The notes under the pieces are model-generated. The model saw only the letters and a program-made list of their open reading frames with translations. It did not search any database and was not told the DNA's origin. The translations under genes were made by a program, and so were the position numbers. Shown here in pieces: positions 52,990 to 62,510 of a stretch of DNA of 64,000 nt; within the stretch, counting starts at the first letter, position 1; each line of letters begins with the position of its first letter. Source of the stretch: Thermomicrobium sp. 4228-Ro (GTDB lineage: Bacteria; Chloroflexota; Chloroflexia; Thermomicrobiales; Thermomicrobiaceae); contig NZ_JAPFQM010000006.1 in assembly GCF_026241205.1 (NCBI RefSeq), forward strand, positions 124,001 through 188,000. Reading direction: 5' to 3'.

Positions 52990-54129
52990 ATGCGTGTGTT
53001 GACCGTCGTACGTGCTGTCGGCCTTCGGTTCCTCATCGTGAATCGCTTCCCACTGGCCGCGCTCGATTTCGCCTTGCGTCTGGCCAGTGCTGCCGTGTTA
53101 TCGCCATCCGGGCGCTATCGGTTCCTGCTCGCCGGTATTCACCCCCGGGTCCTGAGCGCAACCCTCCGGCGAATCCGTCGCCTGCACGACTGGCCACGCG
53201 CCTGGGTACGAACGGCACACCAGTACCTTTTGGCTGCCCACGAGCGTGCACTGGCCGGTGAACACCGCGCTGCTGCGGAACTCCAACGCGCCGCCGCACT
53301 CTGCTATCACTTCGGACATGTCCTTGTACTCGATGATCTCCTTCGGCGTCGCGCGCTCTACGCTGTCGCTACACGACTCTACCGGGCTGCGGCACCACAG
53401 CTCGATCCGCCGATCCGACCAGTTGAAGTGCCCTGGCGCGATATTGTTCTGCCTGGTTACCTGGTCACACCGGGTAGCTCGCCGGCGCCGCTCGTCGTCT
53501 TCTTGAACGGAGCCAGCACGAGCAAGGAGGAGACCGTCAGCTGGGCGCGACCGTTCCTCCAGCGCGGAATCGGCGTGCTGGCACTCGATACGCCGGGGAG
53601 CGGGGAAGTCGCCAGTCACATTCCAGCCGCGCCAGGACAGGAAGATATCGGCTGGGCGATTCTCGAGACCGCACACCAACTGCCCGGTGTGGACGGTCGA
53701 AAGGTCGCCCTGCTCGGAGTGAGCCTCCGTGGTGCCTACGCTGTGCAAGTGGCCCATGCTGTACCCGAGTTTTCCGCCGTTGTCTCGGTGACCGCCCCCT
53801 TCGACCCCCGCCTATACGTCGACGCTCTGGGCGACCTCGTGCGGCACGATGTCGCCTTCGCCGCTGGTGTCACCCCGGCCGAGCTGGCTCAACTTGCTCC
53901 CGCACTCGCGCTCACCGACATCGCGCCCCGACTCCGTACACCGCTCTTCGTCGTCGGTGCCGGGCGTGACCTGGTCGTTCCGCCGCAGGAATCGATACGG
54001 CTCTTCCGATCCGCAGGCGGACCCAAGCGCTTGCTATTCCTCCGAAAGGCGAATCACGTCGCCTTCACGCACCTCGAGCAGTGGACGAGTGCCGTCGCGA
54101 CGTGGCTCGCTGCGGTACTCACCTGCTAG
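52990..54129 (+). CDS. alpha/beta hydrolase (FrsA / dihydropseudooxynicotine hydrolase-like)
   Basis: A 379-residue serine hydrolase: a helical N-terminal cap of about 140 residues, LVVFLNGASTSKEETV, GIGVLALDTPGSGEV, nucleophile elbow GVSLRG (S245), D327 in GRDLVVP and H356 in KANHVAF. Family members (PF06500-like) cleave esters or carbon-carbon bonds. ATG at 52990 sits only two bases after AAGGG, so GTG (52996) or TTG (52999) may be the real start. Its stop overlaps the stop of the convergent ftsH-like gene by 4 bases. Confidence 0.87.
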   Translation: MRVLTVVRAVGLRFLIVNRFPLAALDFALRLASAAVLSPSGRYRFLLAGIHPRVLSATLRRIRRLHDWPRAWVRTAHQYLLAAHERALAGEHRAAAELQRAAALCYHFGHVLVLDDLLRRRALYAVATRLYRAAAPQLDPPIRPVEVPWRDIVLPGYLVTPGSSPAPLVVFLNGASTSKEETVSWARPFLQRGIGVLALDTPGSGEVASHIPAAPGQEDIGWAILETAHQLPGVDGRKVALLGVSLRGAYAVQVAHAVPEFSAVVSVTAPFDPRLYVDALGDLVRHDVAFAAGVTPAELAQLAPALALTDIAPRLRTPLFVVGAGRDLVVPPQESIRLFRSAGGPKRLLFLRKANHVAFTHLEQWTSAVATWLAAVLTC

Positions 54130-56054
54130 TACTCGAGAAGGCGGCCTTCTCCCGAATTCGCACGAGGTACCCAGACGCCAGTGTCCGGACGCCCCTCTCG
54201 GGACTCTTCACCATCGCCGACGACAGCAACCGCGCTCGATGGTTCTTGTACGCCATCGAGCTGCGCGAGGATCGCACGTTCCTCAGCTTGGCGCGCCTCG
54301 AGTGGTTCCTCCGCTTCGGGTAACGGCGGTGGGACGACCAGCTGGAACTGCGAGAGGATCTCGCGCAGCTGTTGCTCGTTCAGCTCATCGTGCTTCAACA
54401 GTTCCTCAGCGATTGCGACGACGGCCTCGCGGTTCGCCTCGAGCAGACGCTTGACGTTCTGGAACTGCCGTTGGAGGAGCCGCTCGATCCGCTGCTTCCG
54501 ATAGAGATCGGGAACCATCTGGTTGTAGGTGAGCCCACTGTACAGCGAGCCATCCATGCCCCAGGCTGAGACCATCAGGTTAGCGAGATGCGTCGCCTGG
54601 GCAAGGTCGCTCGTCGCTCCGGTCATCTGGGTGCCGAGGAAGAGTTCTTCGGCAGCCCGAGCCGCCAGAGCGACCTGGATGTCGGCCAGGAGCTCCTCGC
54701 GCGTCTTCGTGAAACGCTCCTCGGTCGGCTTCGTTGCCGAAAAACCGAGCGCCTCGCCCCGGCGAATGATCGAGACCTTGACCACGCGCTCCCTCGGCTG
54801 CAGCAAGTACTGCGCGAGCGCATGCCCTGCCTCGTGGTAGGCAATGCGCCGCCGCTCGTCGAGCGACATCGTGCGGATCGGCTGTCGCAAACCGAGCTCA
54901 TGGGTTTCGCGCGCTGCCGTGAAATCCTCGTAGGTGATGTAATTCCGCCCCTCGAAGTGGGCATGGATGACCGCCTCGTTGATGACGTAGCGGATGGCCG
55001 CCGGTGTGTAGCCGATCGTGTCGTATACCATGTAATCGATCGGAATATTCGGATCGTGCTTGACCTTGCTGAGGTAATACTCGATGATCTCGCGTCGTCC
55101 TTCGGCATTCGGCACGTCCACGACGATCTTCCGATCGAACCGGCCGGGACGGAGCAGAGCCGGATCCAACGCATCCGGCATGTTCGTTGCGGCGATCGTG
55201 AGAACTGGTGGCAATTCGGCTCGTCCCTTGCGGAGACCGAGAAGCCGGAGAATCCGCCCGATCAGTGTCACCTCCTGCGGTGGGGGATCGAGCTGGAGCA
55301 AGAGCTCGTTCAACATCGCGCTACCGCCCCAGCCGAAGAGCGGCCCCATGAAACCACCGCCGGCATAGCGGCCGCCGCGCGCCTGACCGATGGCATCGAT
55401 CTCGTCGATGAAAAGTATGCAGGCCCCGTATTTCTTCGCGAGCTTTCGTGCCTTCCGGTAGAGCATCATGATGCGCAGGTTGCTGACTCCGAAGAACATG
55501 TTCTGGAACGACGGTGCACTCGCGTACCCGAAAGGAACATTCGCTTCCGTCGAAATGCACTGGGCAAGATACGACTTCCCAGTTCCAGGTGGACCGACCA
55601 GCAGGAGGCCGCGTATCGCTTCGCCACCCATTTCCTTGAACTCTTTGATTCCCCGAAGCAATGTGACGATACGGCGAGCGCTCTCCAGAACCTCGGGGTT
55701 TCCCTTGTAGTCAGCAAAACTGACGCCCGTCTCGCCGGGTTTTATCCAGTAGGTGCGCCCCCGGCCCAGGAACCAGAAGATCGCTGCGAACTGGACAATC
55801 ACGAAGACGATCGCGAACGCAATCTGCAGCAGCGCGAACAGGACCGTGAGAACGATCGGTCCCCAGCTGGCACGCGCTGGCCATGCCCACGTGTAGAATG
55901 CGTAGGCCAACGCGGCGAGCGTCATCAGTCCACGAAAGTGCGTGCGGATGAGGTCAGCCAGGCCGACGATAACATCGTCGATTTGTTGTTCGAGATCGTC
56001 CCAGTAACGACGGCGCTCGCGCGCTTTCGGTACCGTTTGTATCTGCCCACTCAT
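54126..56054 (-). CDS. FtsH-like ATP-dependent zinc metalloprotease, divergent
   Basis: A 642-residue protein: two N-terminal membrane helices (about 41-58 and 67-97) with almost no periplasmic domain between, Walker A GPPGTGKS (154-161), pore motif FFGV, Walker B ILFIDEID, SRH segment ATNMPDALDPALLRPGRFDR, zinc motif HEAGH (407-411) and third ligand in GATSDLAQATHL. An insertion of about 30 residues rich in Gly, Leu and basic residues lies between Walker B and the SRH, and the C-terminus is extended by about 60 residues. It degrades membrane or regulatory proteins. ATG after GAGGGTGGCGAGCC, 12 bases after its membrane partner. Confidence 0.9.
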   Translation of the reverse strand: MSGQIQTVPKARERRRYWDDLEQQIDDVIVGLADLIRTHFRGLMTLAALAYAFYTWAWPARASWGPIVLTVLFALLQIAFAIVFVIVQFAAIFWFLGRGRTYWIKPGETGVSFADYKGNPEVLESARRIVTLLRGIKEFKEMGGEAIRGLLLVGPPGTGKSYLAQCISTEANVPFGYASAPSFQNMFFGVSNLRIMMLYRKARKLAKKYGACILFIDEIDAIGQARGGRYAGGGFMGPLFGWGGSAMLNELLLQLDPPPQEVTLIGRILRLLGLRKGRAELPPVLTIAATNMPDALDPALLRPGRFDRKIVVDVPNAEGRREIIEYYLSKVKHDPNIPIDYMVYDTIGYTPAAIRYVINEAVIHAHFEGRNYITYEDFTAARETHELGLRQPIRTMSLDERRRIAYHEAGHALAQYLLQPRERVVKVSIIRRGEALGFSATKPTEERFTKTREELLADIQVALAARAAEELFLGTQMTGATSDLAQATHLANLMVSAWGMDGSLYSGLTYNQMVPDLYRKQRIERLLQRQFQNVKRLLEANREAVVAIAEELLKHDELNEQQLREILSQFQLVVPPPLPEAEEPLEARQAEERAILAQLDGVQEPSSAVAVVGDGEESREGRPDTGVWVPRANSGEGRLLEY

Positions 56055-56066
56055 GGCTCGCCACCC

Positions 56067-56687
56067 TCATTGAAGCTGCGGCGTATCGACGACGAAGATG
56101 AGTCCGTCGCTGCCGACCCAGAAAATCTGGTACACCAGGCCGCTCTGATCGCTCGCATTACGGACCTCGGTGACGTAGAAATAGTATGCTTGCCCATCCG
56201 GCAGGCGATAACCGCCGATGTAAATACTCTCGCCGAACCGGAACCCTTGTCGCTGAAGCAAGTCGACCGACTGGCGGAAGGCCGCGAGCGTCTCACCAGC
56301 CGCGAGCCTCCTGGCCTTCGCATCCGGACTGAACGTTTGCCACATCCGTTCGGCGTCGAAATCTCGCTGGGCTTCCAGATAGGCTCGAACACTCGGCGGT
56401 GGTGAAATCATCGGTGCGGTACGCACCGGTGCTTCGTTGACCTGTCCCTCTGGAGGCGGAAACAGCGCCCGGTAAGCGTAGAAGGCACCCAGTGCGACGA
56501 GCAAGGTCACCAGAAGGTGCCGCCAGGCCAGCCGTACAGCCCGGATGACGAACCAGAGCACTTTCCGCAAGAGGACGCGAATCGTCTGGAGCAGGAAAAG
56601 TATCGGCCGGATGGCCGCACGGAGTACGCGCCGTCGTGCTGGTCCCGGAAGCTCAGGGACTGGAGAGACCGGTGCCGTCACAGTCAT
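56067..56687 (-). CDS. membrane-anchored protein cotranscribed with ftsH-like gene
   Basis: A 206-residue protein: Pro-rich start, a long basic/hydrophobic stretch with one or two membrane helices (RPILFLLQTIRVLLRKVLWFVIRA; HLLVTLLVALGAFYAYRALF), then a soluble domain of about 120 residues (VRAYLEAQRDFDAERMWQTFSPDA...YFYVTEVRN) resembling NTF2-like folds. Gene spacing of 12 bases to the FtsH-like gene suggests a partner or adaptor. ATG at 56687 with GAGGAAACGAACG upstream; a -10-like TACACT lies at 56750-56745. No known family. Confidence 0.75.
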   Translation of the reverse strand: MTVTAPVSPVPELPGPARRRVLRAAIRPILFLLQTIRVLLRKVLWFVIRAVRLAWRHLLVTLLVALGAFYAYRALFPPPEGQVNEAPVRTAPMISPPPSVRAYLEAQRDFDAERMWQTFSPDAKARRLAAGETLAAFRQSVDLLQRQGFRFGESIYIGGYRLPDGQAYYFYVTEVRNASDQSGLVYQIFWVGSDGLIFVVDTPQLQ

Positions 56688-56889
56688 AGCGTTCGTTCGT
56701 TTCCTCGGAACATCCGGTTCTGCCTGAGCAGTCGCCTGTCCCCCAGTGTAGCACGCTGATGGCCACGGGAAACAACGCAGCAGTTCGATCAGCTTGACAT
56801 TCGGCTGTCCAGCGGAGCATGGCGTAACGCTGCCATCGTGTGGGCACAGATAGCGGAGCGTGCGGTTGCCGGCCACTTCGCAGTCGGAC

Positions 56890-58296
56890 CTAATGCGCGG
56901 CCAGTCGCTCGACGAGGCTCTGCCCGCTCGGTGGCTTCCCGGAGGTTTCCGCGATCCGGTCCAGTCGCTCCAAGCCACGCTGCACGAAACGCACGCCGAG
57001 CCACCGCAAGGGTTCCGGTTCCCACTGCCGGAGCCGATGTCGAGTCATCGGGAGCTCGGTGAGCTGGCTCGGCCGTCCGGTGATGAGATCGGCGAGGATT
57101 CGCCCCGCAAGGTTCGCGGTCGCCACACCCTGCCCGGTGTACCCGCAGGCGATCGCGATCCCTGTGCGAGGATCGTAGCTCATGGTCGGCATCCAATCCC
57201 GCGGAACGCCCAGTGGCCCACCCCAGGCATGGGTGAATCGGATCCCGTGGAGCCGGAGCACCGGGAACCATTCGTAGCACATCCGCCGCAACATCTCGTG
57301 CGTCGGATCATGCCGATCGAACGCGTCAGCGATCCGCGAACCGAACCGGTACGGGGCACCCCGACCGCCGAACATGATGCGACCATCAGCTGTCCGCTGT
57401 AGATAATCGACCGTCAAGCGCTGCGACGAGAGGAGTTCCCGATGCTCCCAGCCGATCTCTTGCCAGACCTCCTGGGGTAGCGGTTCGGTGAGGACGATGA
57501 GGGAATAAATCGGGATCAGTGCGCGATGCAACTGACGAAGCTGCGAGAGGTAGGCCTCACCAGCCAGTACCAGTACCCGCGCTCGCACCTCTCCAGCTGG
57601 CGTACGAAACGACGGCTGGCTGCCACCACGGAAGTCGATCACCGGGCTCTCTTCGAAAATCGTCGCACCCCGGCGTTCGACTGCTCGCGCGAGCCCTCGG
57701 ACCAGTCGTCCCGGGTGGATCACCGCACCCTGCGGAGAATACAGGCCAGCCAGCGCCTCGGTCACGCGAACCCGCTCCCGAACCTGCTCGGCAGATAGCC
57801 ACTCGGCATAATCGGTCAGCCCGAGCCGTTCGAGCGTCCGCGCTGTTTCCTCGAGAGCCGGCAACTGGTGCCAGCCGCGGGCCAAACGCAGTACGCCACC
57901 CCGATGAAGCTGTGCGTCGATACCTTCGCGGCACAGGACCCGCTCCACCTCGTCGACCGTTTCGCGCATGGCGAAGTGGACGGCGCGCGCCGTCTCGGTT
58001 CCGTAGCGACGGGCAAGTTCGGCGAGCGACAACGGAAAACCTGGATAGAGCCACCCCCCGTTACGACCTGACGCGCCGAACCCAGCAATATGTTTCTCCA
58101 GTACCACGACACGGAGGCTCGGCTCTCGTTCCAACAGGTAATATGCGGTCCACAGCCCGGTGAATCCGGCCCCGAGGATGGCGACGTCAGCCTCGACTAC
58201 TCCCTCGAGAGCTGGACGCGGTGTAAGATCGTCACCGCTCGTCTCGAGCCAGAAACTGTACTGCGCATAGGTCGTTGCCATATTGACCTGCGTCAT
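56890..58296 (-). CDS. FAD-dependent amine/amino-acid oxidase (DAO family)
   Basis: A 468-residue glycine/D-amino-acid-oxidase-type flavoprotein. Rossmann FAD motif VAILGAGFTGLWTAYYLLE (about 38-56), FGASGRNGGWLYPG as in gamma-glutamylputrescine oxidase, VLVLAGEAYL, and C-terminal FAD closure IAIACGYTGQGVATANLAGRILADLI. ATG at 58296 preferred over the adjacent GTG because AGGAGGGCCGGTG gives 7-base spacing. Substrate probably an amine or N-methyl amino acid. Stands alone on its strand, upstream of the ftsH-like pair. Confidence 0.9.
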   Translation of the reverse strand: MTQVNMATTYAQYSFWLETSGDDLTPRPALEGVVEADVAILGAGFTGLWTAYYLLEREPSLRVVVLEKHIAGFGASGRNGGWLYPGFPLSLAELARRYGTETARAVHFAMRETVDEVERVLCREGIDAQLHRGGVLRLARGWHQLPALEETARTLERLGLTDYAEWLSAEQVRERVRVTEALAGLYSPQGAVIHPGRLVRGLARAVERRGATIFEESPVIDFRGGSQPSFRTPAGEVRARVLVLAGEAYLSQLRQLHRALIPIYSLIVLTEPLPQEVWQEIGWEHRELLSSQRLTVDYLQRTADGRIMFGGRGAPYRFGSRIADAFDRHDPTHEMLRRMCYEWFPVLRLHGIRFTHAWGGPLGVPRDWMPTMSYDPRTGIAIACGYTGQGVATANLAGRILADLITGRPSQLTELPMTRHRLRQWEPEPLRWLGVRFVQRGLERLDRIAETSGKPPSGQSLVERLAAH

Positions 58297-58495
58297 CACC
58301 GGCCCTCCTCTCGGCGCAGTATACCCGGAAGTTGCAATCGGTACGCTGTGGACTGCCGTTCCCTACGAGGGAACCATGACGACCAGTCACATCCGCTCCG
58401 CACCGGGTTGGCCCACCGTGCTGCCCCAGCTCGCACGGCACAGGCAGATCTCGTACACTCGCGAGTGAATGCGGTGTCAGCCTGGAGTGAGGCAG

Positions 58496-59035
58496 ATGAC
58501 CGACCAGAAAGGCGATCACACCATCGACCGGGAGTTCCTAAAGGCAGTGCGGCGAGTGGCAGGTTTCCGTGTTGCACCGCGCCAGATCGCGCCAGTGCTG
58601 AGCGCGCTCGAAACCCGCGGTCAGGCGATCACCCCCGAGAACGTCGCTCAAATCGTCACGATGATTGAGCGAGGGGAACGCTCTGCTCGTCAGCGCCGGA
58701 ACGCTGATTTGTGGAGGCAACTGGGTACGTATCTGGCTCTCGAGGGTAAACCGCCTCATCCTGAGGCCCAGCGAGCCCTCATCGGACGAGTGCGCCGCAT
58801 CCTCGGCGAGCGACACCCCGATCGCGTGTTGCTTGCTGTCGCGGTTGCGCTCGGCGCTGCCGGCTATCCGATCGAGGCACGAACGATCGCGGACGCGATC
58901 CGCTGGCTCGAGAGCCGCCTCGGCCCAGTACTCACAGCGGAAACGGTTGAACCCTATCTGCGAGAAGCGATCGAAGCGGTCGCACCACTGGACGGTGTTG
59001 GGACGAAGAAGCCTCCTCGAAAGCCTCGCCGGTAG
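58496..59035 (+). CDS. hypothetical protein, 179 aa
   Basis: ATG after GGAGTGAGGCAG. Helical soluble protein: FLKAVRRVAGFRVAPRQIAPVLSALETRGQ, an Arg-rich segment (IERGERSARQRRNADLWRQLG), helices VLLAVAVALGAAGYPIEARTI and ADAIRWLESRLG, and a basic tail (KKPPRKPRR). No membrane segment or catalytic motif. Possibly nucleic-acid binding from the basic tail, but that is speculation. Convergent with the aminotransferase gene. Confidence 0.75.
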   Translation: MTDQKGDHTIDREFLKAVRRVAGFRVAPRQIAPVLSALETRGQAITPENVAQIVTMIERGERSARQRRNADLWRQLGTYLALEGKPPHPEAQRALIGRVRRILGERHPDRVLLAVAVALGAAGYPIEARTIADAIRWLESRLGPVLTAETVEPYLREAIEAVAPLDGVGTKKPPRKPRR

Positions 59036-59061
59036 CGCCTCGCCTCGACCGCGTGAACGTC

Positions 59062-60291
59062 TCAGGCATCGCGGGAGCCAGCGGCCGCAAGTCCCCCGGC
59101 GATGGCTTCCCGGACGACCTCAGCCAGTCGCGCGATCCCTTCGTCGATCTGCTCCAGTGTTACAGCGCTATACGACAAACGGAAGTGACGGTCCCCACTC
59201 CCGTCCCCGTAGAACGCTGGTCCAGGTATGAAGTCGACTCGCTGCTCACGGCAGGCAGCAAGGAGTTGCGTGGCACTCACGCCCTCCGGGAGCGTCACCC
59301 AGATGAAGAATCCGCCATTCGGCCGAGTCCACGTCACACCGTCCGGCATCTCCCATTCCAGGGCAGCCAGCATCCGCTCGCACTTTCGCCGATAGATCTC
59401 GCGGAGTTGCACCAGATGTGCGTGATAGCGCCCCGTGCGGATGTACCAGTCAGCCAGCGCCGCTGTGAAACTGTTCCGCAGGGCATCGATCCGCGCGCGA
59501 GCGAGCGTCGCCACGATCGGCGCTGGCCCCACTACGTACCCGAGCCGTAAGCCAGCTGCGATCGTCTTCGAAAGCGTGCCGCAATAGAGTACATTGCCGG
59601 GCTCGGCCAGGCTGTAGAGTGTCGGTGGATAGTCACCGTGGAATCGCAGCTCGTAATAGGCGTCATCCTCGATGATGAGAAGCCCTCGTTCGTCAGCCAG
59701 CTGCGCTAGAGCACGCCGGCGTTCGAGAGAAAGCTCCACTCCGGCCGGATTCTGGAACGTCGGCAGCGTGTAGAGGAACTTCGGGCGACGACCCTGCCGC
59801 TCCAGACGATCGAGTGCCTCCGCCACGGCAGCCGGATCGATCCCATGCTCGTCGACCGGGATACCGACGAGCTCTGCTCCGGCGAGCTTGAACATACTCG
59901 TCGCACCCATCCAGGCCGGTGCATCGATCAGCACCACGTCACCAGGGTCGAGGAGCGCATCGCAGATGATGCCCAGTCCGTTGCTGGAGCCGAGCGTGAC
60001 GAGGATCTGCTCGGGCGCAACCTGCATACCTTGATCGCGAGCCAACTTCTGAGCAAGCGCCTCGTTGAGCTCGTCAGGGCGGATAAGGTTCTGGTATCCG
60101 AGCGCATCCCGGCGCTGGTTCTCCGCCAGGAACTCAGCAGCCAGTGCCATGTCTTCCAGCGGTAAGCTCTCCCAATCCGGATCTCCATACACGAACGAAA
60201 TCATACCCTCCGGTGGGACACGCGGTGGGCGCTCGGCAGCAGCTGCGATGCGCCCTCGCCTCGACCACCTCGCATGCCAACGCTCGTCCAT
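59062..60291 (-). CDS. PLP-dependent aminotransferase (class I/II, 2-aminoadipate-type)
   Basis: A 409-residue fold-type I aminotransferase: ISFVYGDPDWESLP, GYQNLIRPDELNEALA, LVTLGSSNGLGIICDALLDPGD, YTLPTFQNPAGVELS, IEDDAYYEL, and PLP lysine K242 in GTLSKTIAAGLRLGY. The pattern is that of LysN/MocR-type 2-aminoadipate or multi-substrate aminotransferases, without an HTH domain. ATG at 60291 after AGGAAGGAGCCGTTGCA. Divergent from the following hypothetical gene. Confidence 0.92.
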   Translation of the reverse strand: MDERWHARWSRRGRIAAAAERPPRVPPEGMISFVYGDPDWESLPLEDMALAAEFLAENQRRDALGYQNLIRPDELNEALAQKLARDQGMQVAPEQILVTLGSSNGLGIICDALLDPGDVVLIDAPAWMGATSMFKLAGAELVGIPVDEHGIDPAAVAEALDRLERQGRRPKFLYTLPTFQNPAGVELSLERRRALAQLADERGLLIIEDDAYYELRFHGDYPPTLYSLAEPGNVLYCGTLSKTIAAGLRLGYVVGPAPIVATLARARIDALRNSFTAALADWYIRTGRYHAHLVQLREIYRRKCERMLAALEWEMPDGVTWTRPNGGFFIWVTLPEGVSATQLLAACREQRVDFIPGPAFYGDGSGDRHFRLSYSAVTLEQIDEGIARLAEVVREAIAGGLAAAGSRDA

Positions 60292-60410
60292 TGCAACGGC
60301 TCCTTCCTCGGGCGTGGTATGCTGCGCGGCGACAGGCCGCCGTCTCAGTATAAACCGGACGGCGATCGAGTGATCGTGAGTCTTGGAATGGACGGGGGGA
60401 GGAGTGCACG

Positions 60411-61298
60411 ATGAGCGTGATCGCTGATCCACAGCTCGTGATGGCGGTCCACCGCGCTGTCGCACACTATCGAGATCTCGAGCCGCAGTCGATCCCGGTC
60501 GGCCATCCCGAGGTACCGGAACTCGCTACTCCCAACCGATTGGCCTATGCGCTCGGGTGGATCCTCGCTGCAGCGATCGTCGGGAGCCGTTACCGCACGG
60601 CAGGTATCGACGTGCTCCCTGTCTACCATCCTGAGCATGGTTGGGACCGGTTCCTGGTGACGCGTCGCGTTTCTTGCCGACTCTACGCGACGGAGCCGGC
60701 TGACAGTCTCGGCACCCTCTGGGTCGGCGAAGACGATGCACCCGTCTTCACCATCGGTCAGAGCGTCCGTTTGACCCTCGGGAAGCTCACCCAACACGAT
60801 CCTGGTGAAGCGCTCCGTCGTCTCTTGTTCGCGGTTCCCGCCCCGCGCCTACGGCAAGGAGATCACTCGACATGCCCGCACGTGCGCGCGGAGAAATACC
60901 CGATGATCTACCGTGTGACGGCAGAACTGATCGCCGACTATCCTGCTCTGATCGCAGCTCGAGAGATCTACGTCGACGACCAACCGATCGACGGCGCCTA
61001 TCACCCGCTCTACACTGCATCGGGTGCCCGACTGACGGGTTGGACGTACGACTACATCCAGTACCTGGCCGGCGACCGTATCGTCTTTCTCGGAATCGAC
61101 GGACGGCTCGCCACGTTCGAGGTCGAACCAGGTATCTGGCGCACCGAGGAGGCACCGTCGGAGGAGGAGTCGACCCTCCGCAGCTATCTGGAAGAGCGGC
61201 TGGCTCTCGGTCGGCCAGGACAGCCGGTCGTCGCTGTTGGGCTAGGTAAGCCGGAACACGGCGGGAACGCGCCAAGCGACGAACAGGGAGAGAGCTGA
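60411..61298 (+). CDS. hypothetical protein, 295 aa
   Basis: ATG after GGGGGGAGGAGTGCACG, a strong ribosome site. The N-terminal half has a conserved-looking core (YALGWILAAAIVGSRYRTAGIDVLPVYHPEHG) and beta-rich segments; the C-terminal half contains YDYIQYLAGDRIVFLGIDGRLATFEVEPG. A PHVRAEKYPMIYRV linker lies between. No signal peptide or motif I can name. Its last 57 bases overlap the end of the convergent MFS gene. Confidence 0.75.
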   Translation: MSVIADPQLVMAVHRAVAHYRDLEPQSIPVGHPEVPELATPNRLAYALGWILAAAIVGSRYRTAGIDVLPVYHPEHGWDRFLVTRRVSCRLYATEPADSLGTLWVGEDDAPVFTIGQSVRLTLGKLTQHDPGEALRRLLFAVPAPRLRQGDHSTCPHVRAEKYPMIYRVTAELIADYPALIAAREIYVDDQPIDGAYHPLYTASGARLTGWTYDYIQYLAGDRIVFLGIDGRLATFEVEPGIWRTEEAPSEEESTLRSYLEERLALGRPGQPVVAVGLGKPEHGGNAPSDEQGES

Positions 61299-62510
61299 GG
61301 TAGCAAGAGCTCCAATCAAGAGAGCATGGTCGATCCCGATCACGTCGCCCAGCGCTCCTAATGGCAACGCACCCAACGGCATAAAGCCCCAGGTCACCAT
61401 ATACAGCCCCATGACGCGCCCACGCACCTCGTCATCGACCGCGAGGTGCAGGAGCGCGTTGTTCAAGGCCATGTAACTCGCCCCCAAAAATCCGGCGGCG
61501 AACAGACAGAGTGATACGACCGGAAGCCAATGCACCAATGTGAACAGCGAAACGACGAACCCATAGAGGACGATGACCGTTACCATCGCTGCGCCACGGC
61601 GGCGTATTCGCTGGAAACCAGCGACAAATAGGGAACCGGCCAGCGCACCGGTCCCGCCAACGGCATAGAGCAAGCCGAGTCCACTCGGTCCAAGATGTAA
61701 GACGTCGCGCGCCAAGACTGGTAAGAGCTGGAGATACGGGAATACGAGTAGGGTCGGCACGCTCGCGAGCAGCAGGAGTGCGAGAACGACCGGCATCCGC
61801 CGAACATACCGGATGCCGCCAACGAGACTTTCCAGGAACGACTCAGGAGCCCGGCTCGCCTGGGGAGTTCGCGGAAGGCGACCGGTATTCAGGAGTGCAA
61901 GCGCGAGACAGCCTGCCTGGAGGAGCAGCGTTCCGCTGACACCGAGGGTTGCGACCATCGGGCCGGCGAGCGAGGGGCCGACGATGCGCGTCATGTTCAT
62001 GCCCGCCGAGAGAAGACTGACCGCATTCGGCACTGCCTCTCGCGGCACGTAGCTGGGTATCACCGCCTGCCGCGTTGCGTTGTTCGCAGCGAGCAACATC
62101 CCATTGAGGAGCGTGGCACCGAGCAGCAGCCAGGGGGACACGCGCTGTGCCAGGACGAGAGCGGCCAGACCGACACTCAGTGCGAGAGCTCCTCCCTGGC
62201 AGACGAGCAGCATCGTGCGCCGATCCACACGCTCGCTGAGCGTGCCCGCTGGAGCTGCGACGAACAGGAACGGGATACCACCGGCAAAACCGAGCAGCCC
62301 GACCCAGAATGCCGAATCGGTCAGCTGCAGCATCAACCAGGCGGTAGCGACTTGGAGCATCCACTGGCCGATCTGGGTGAGAACGCTCGACAGCCACAGA
62401 AATCGATAGGCACGGTAGTCGATCAGCGCCGCAAGAAGGCTGCCGACGCCTCGGTCGGAGGACCACGTCACGGCAGCAGCGGACCTCTCCGGTTGTCGGG
62501 CTCTCGTCAT
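61242..62510 (-). CDS. MFS transporter, DHA3-type exporter
   Basis: A 422-residue permease with about twelve membrane helices: DYRAYRFLWLSSVLTQIGQWMLQVATAWLML at the start, loop 2-3 GTLSERVDRRTMLLV (the MFS basic motif), ANNATRQAVIPSYVPRE, and RGRVMGLYMVTWGFMPLGALPLG, as in EntS/MFS_3 efflux proteins. Probably exports a small organic compound or drug. ATG at 62510 directly follows GGGAGGTCGGG. The 3' end overlaps the convergent hypothetical gene. Confidence 0.9.
   Translation of the reverse strand: MTRARQPERSAAAVTWSSDRGVGSLLAALIDYRAYRFLWLSSVLTQIGQWMLQVATAWLMLQLTDSAFWVGLLGFAGGIPFLFVAAPAGTLSERVDRRTMLLVCQGGALALSVGLAALVLAQRVSPWLLLGATLLNGMLLAANNATRQAVIPSYVPREAVPNAVSLLSAGMNMTRIVGPSLAGPMVATLGVSGTLLLQAGCLALALLNTGRLPRTPQASRAPESFLESLVGGIRYVRRMPVVLALLLLASVPTLLVFPYLQLLPVLARDVLHLGPSGLGLLYAVGGTGALAGSLFVAGFQRIRRRGAAMVTVIVLYGFVVSLFTLVHWLPVVSLCLFAAGFLGASYMALNNALLHLAVDDEVRGRVMGLYMVTWGFMPLGALPLGALGDVIGIDHALLIGALATSALSLFVAWRVPAVFRLT

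Noticed and set aside
52581-52990. Possible cobalamin- or FMN-type riboswitch core (GGTGAGATTCC on the minus strand, near 52795)
   Set aside because: The block GGTGAGATTCC recalls such motifs, but the other invariant segments are absent.
54588-56405. A 605-codon plus-strand open frame
   Set aside because: Antisense to the ftsH-like gene, whose motifs are unmistakable; composition is shadow-like.
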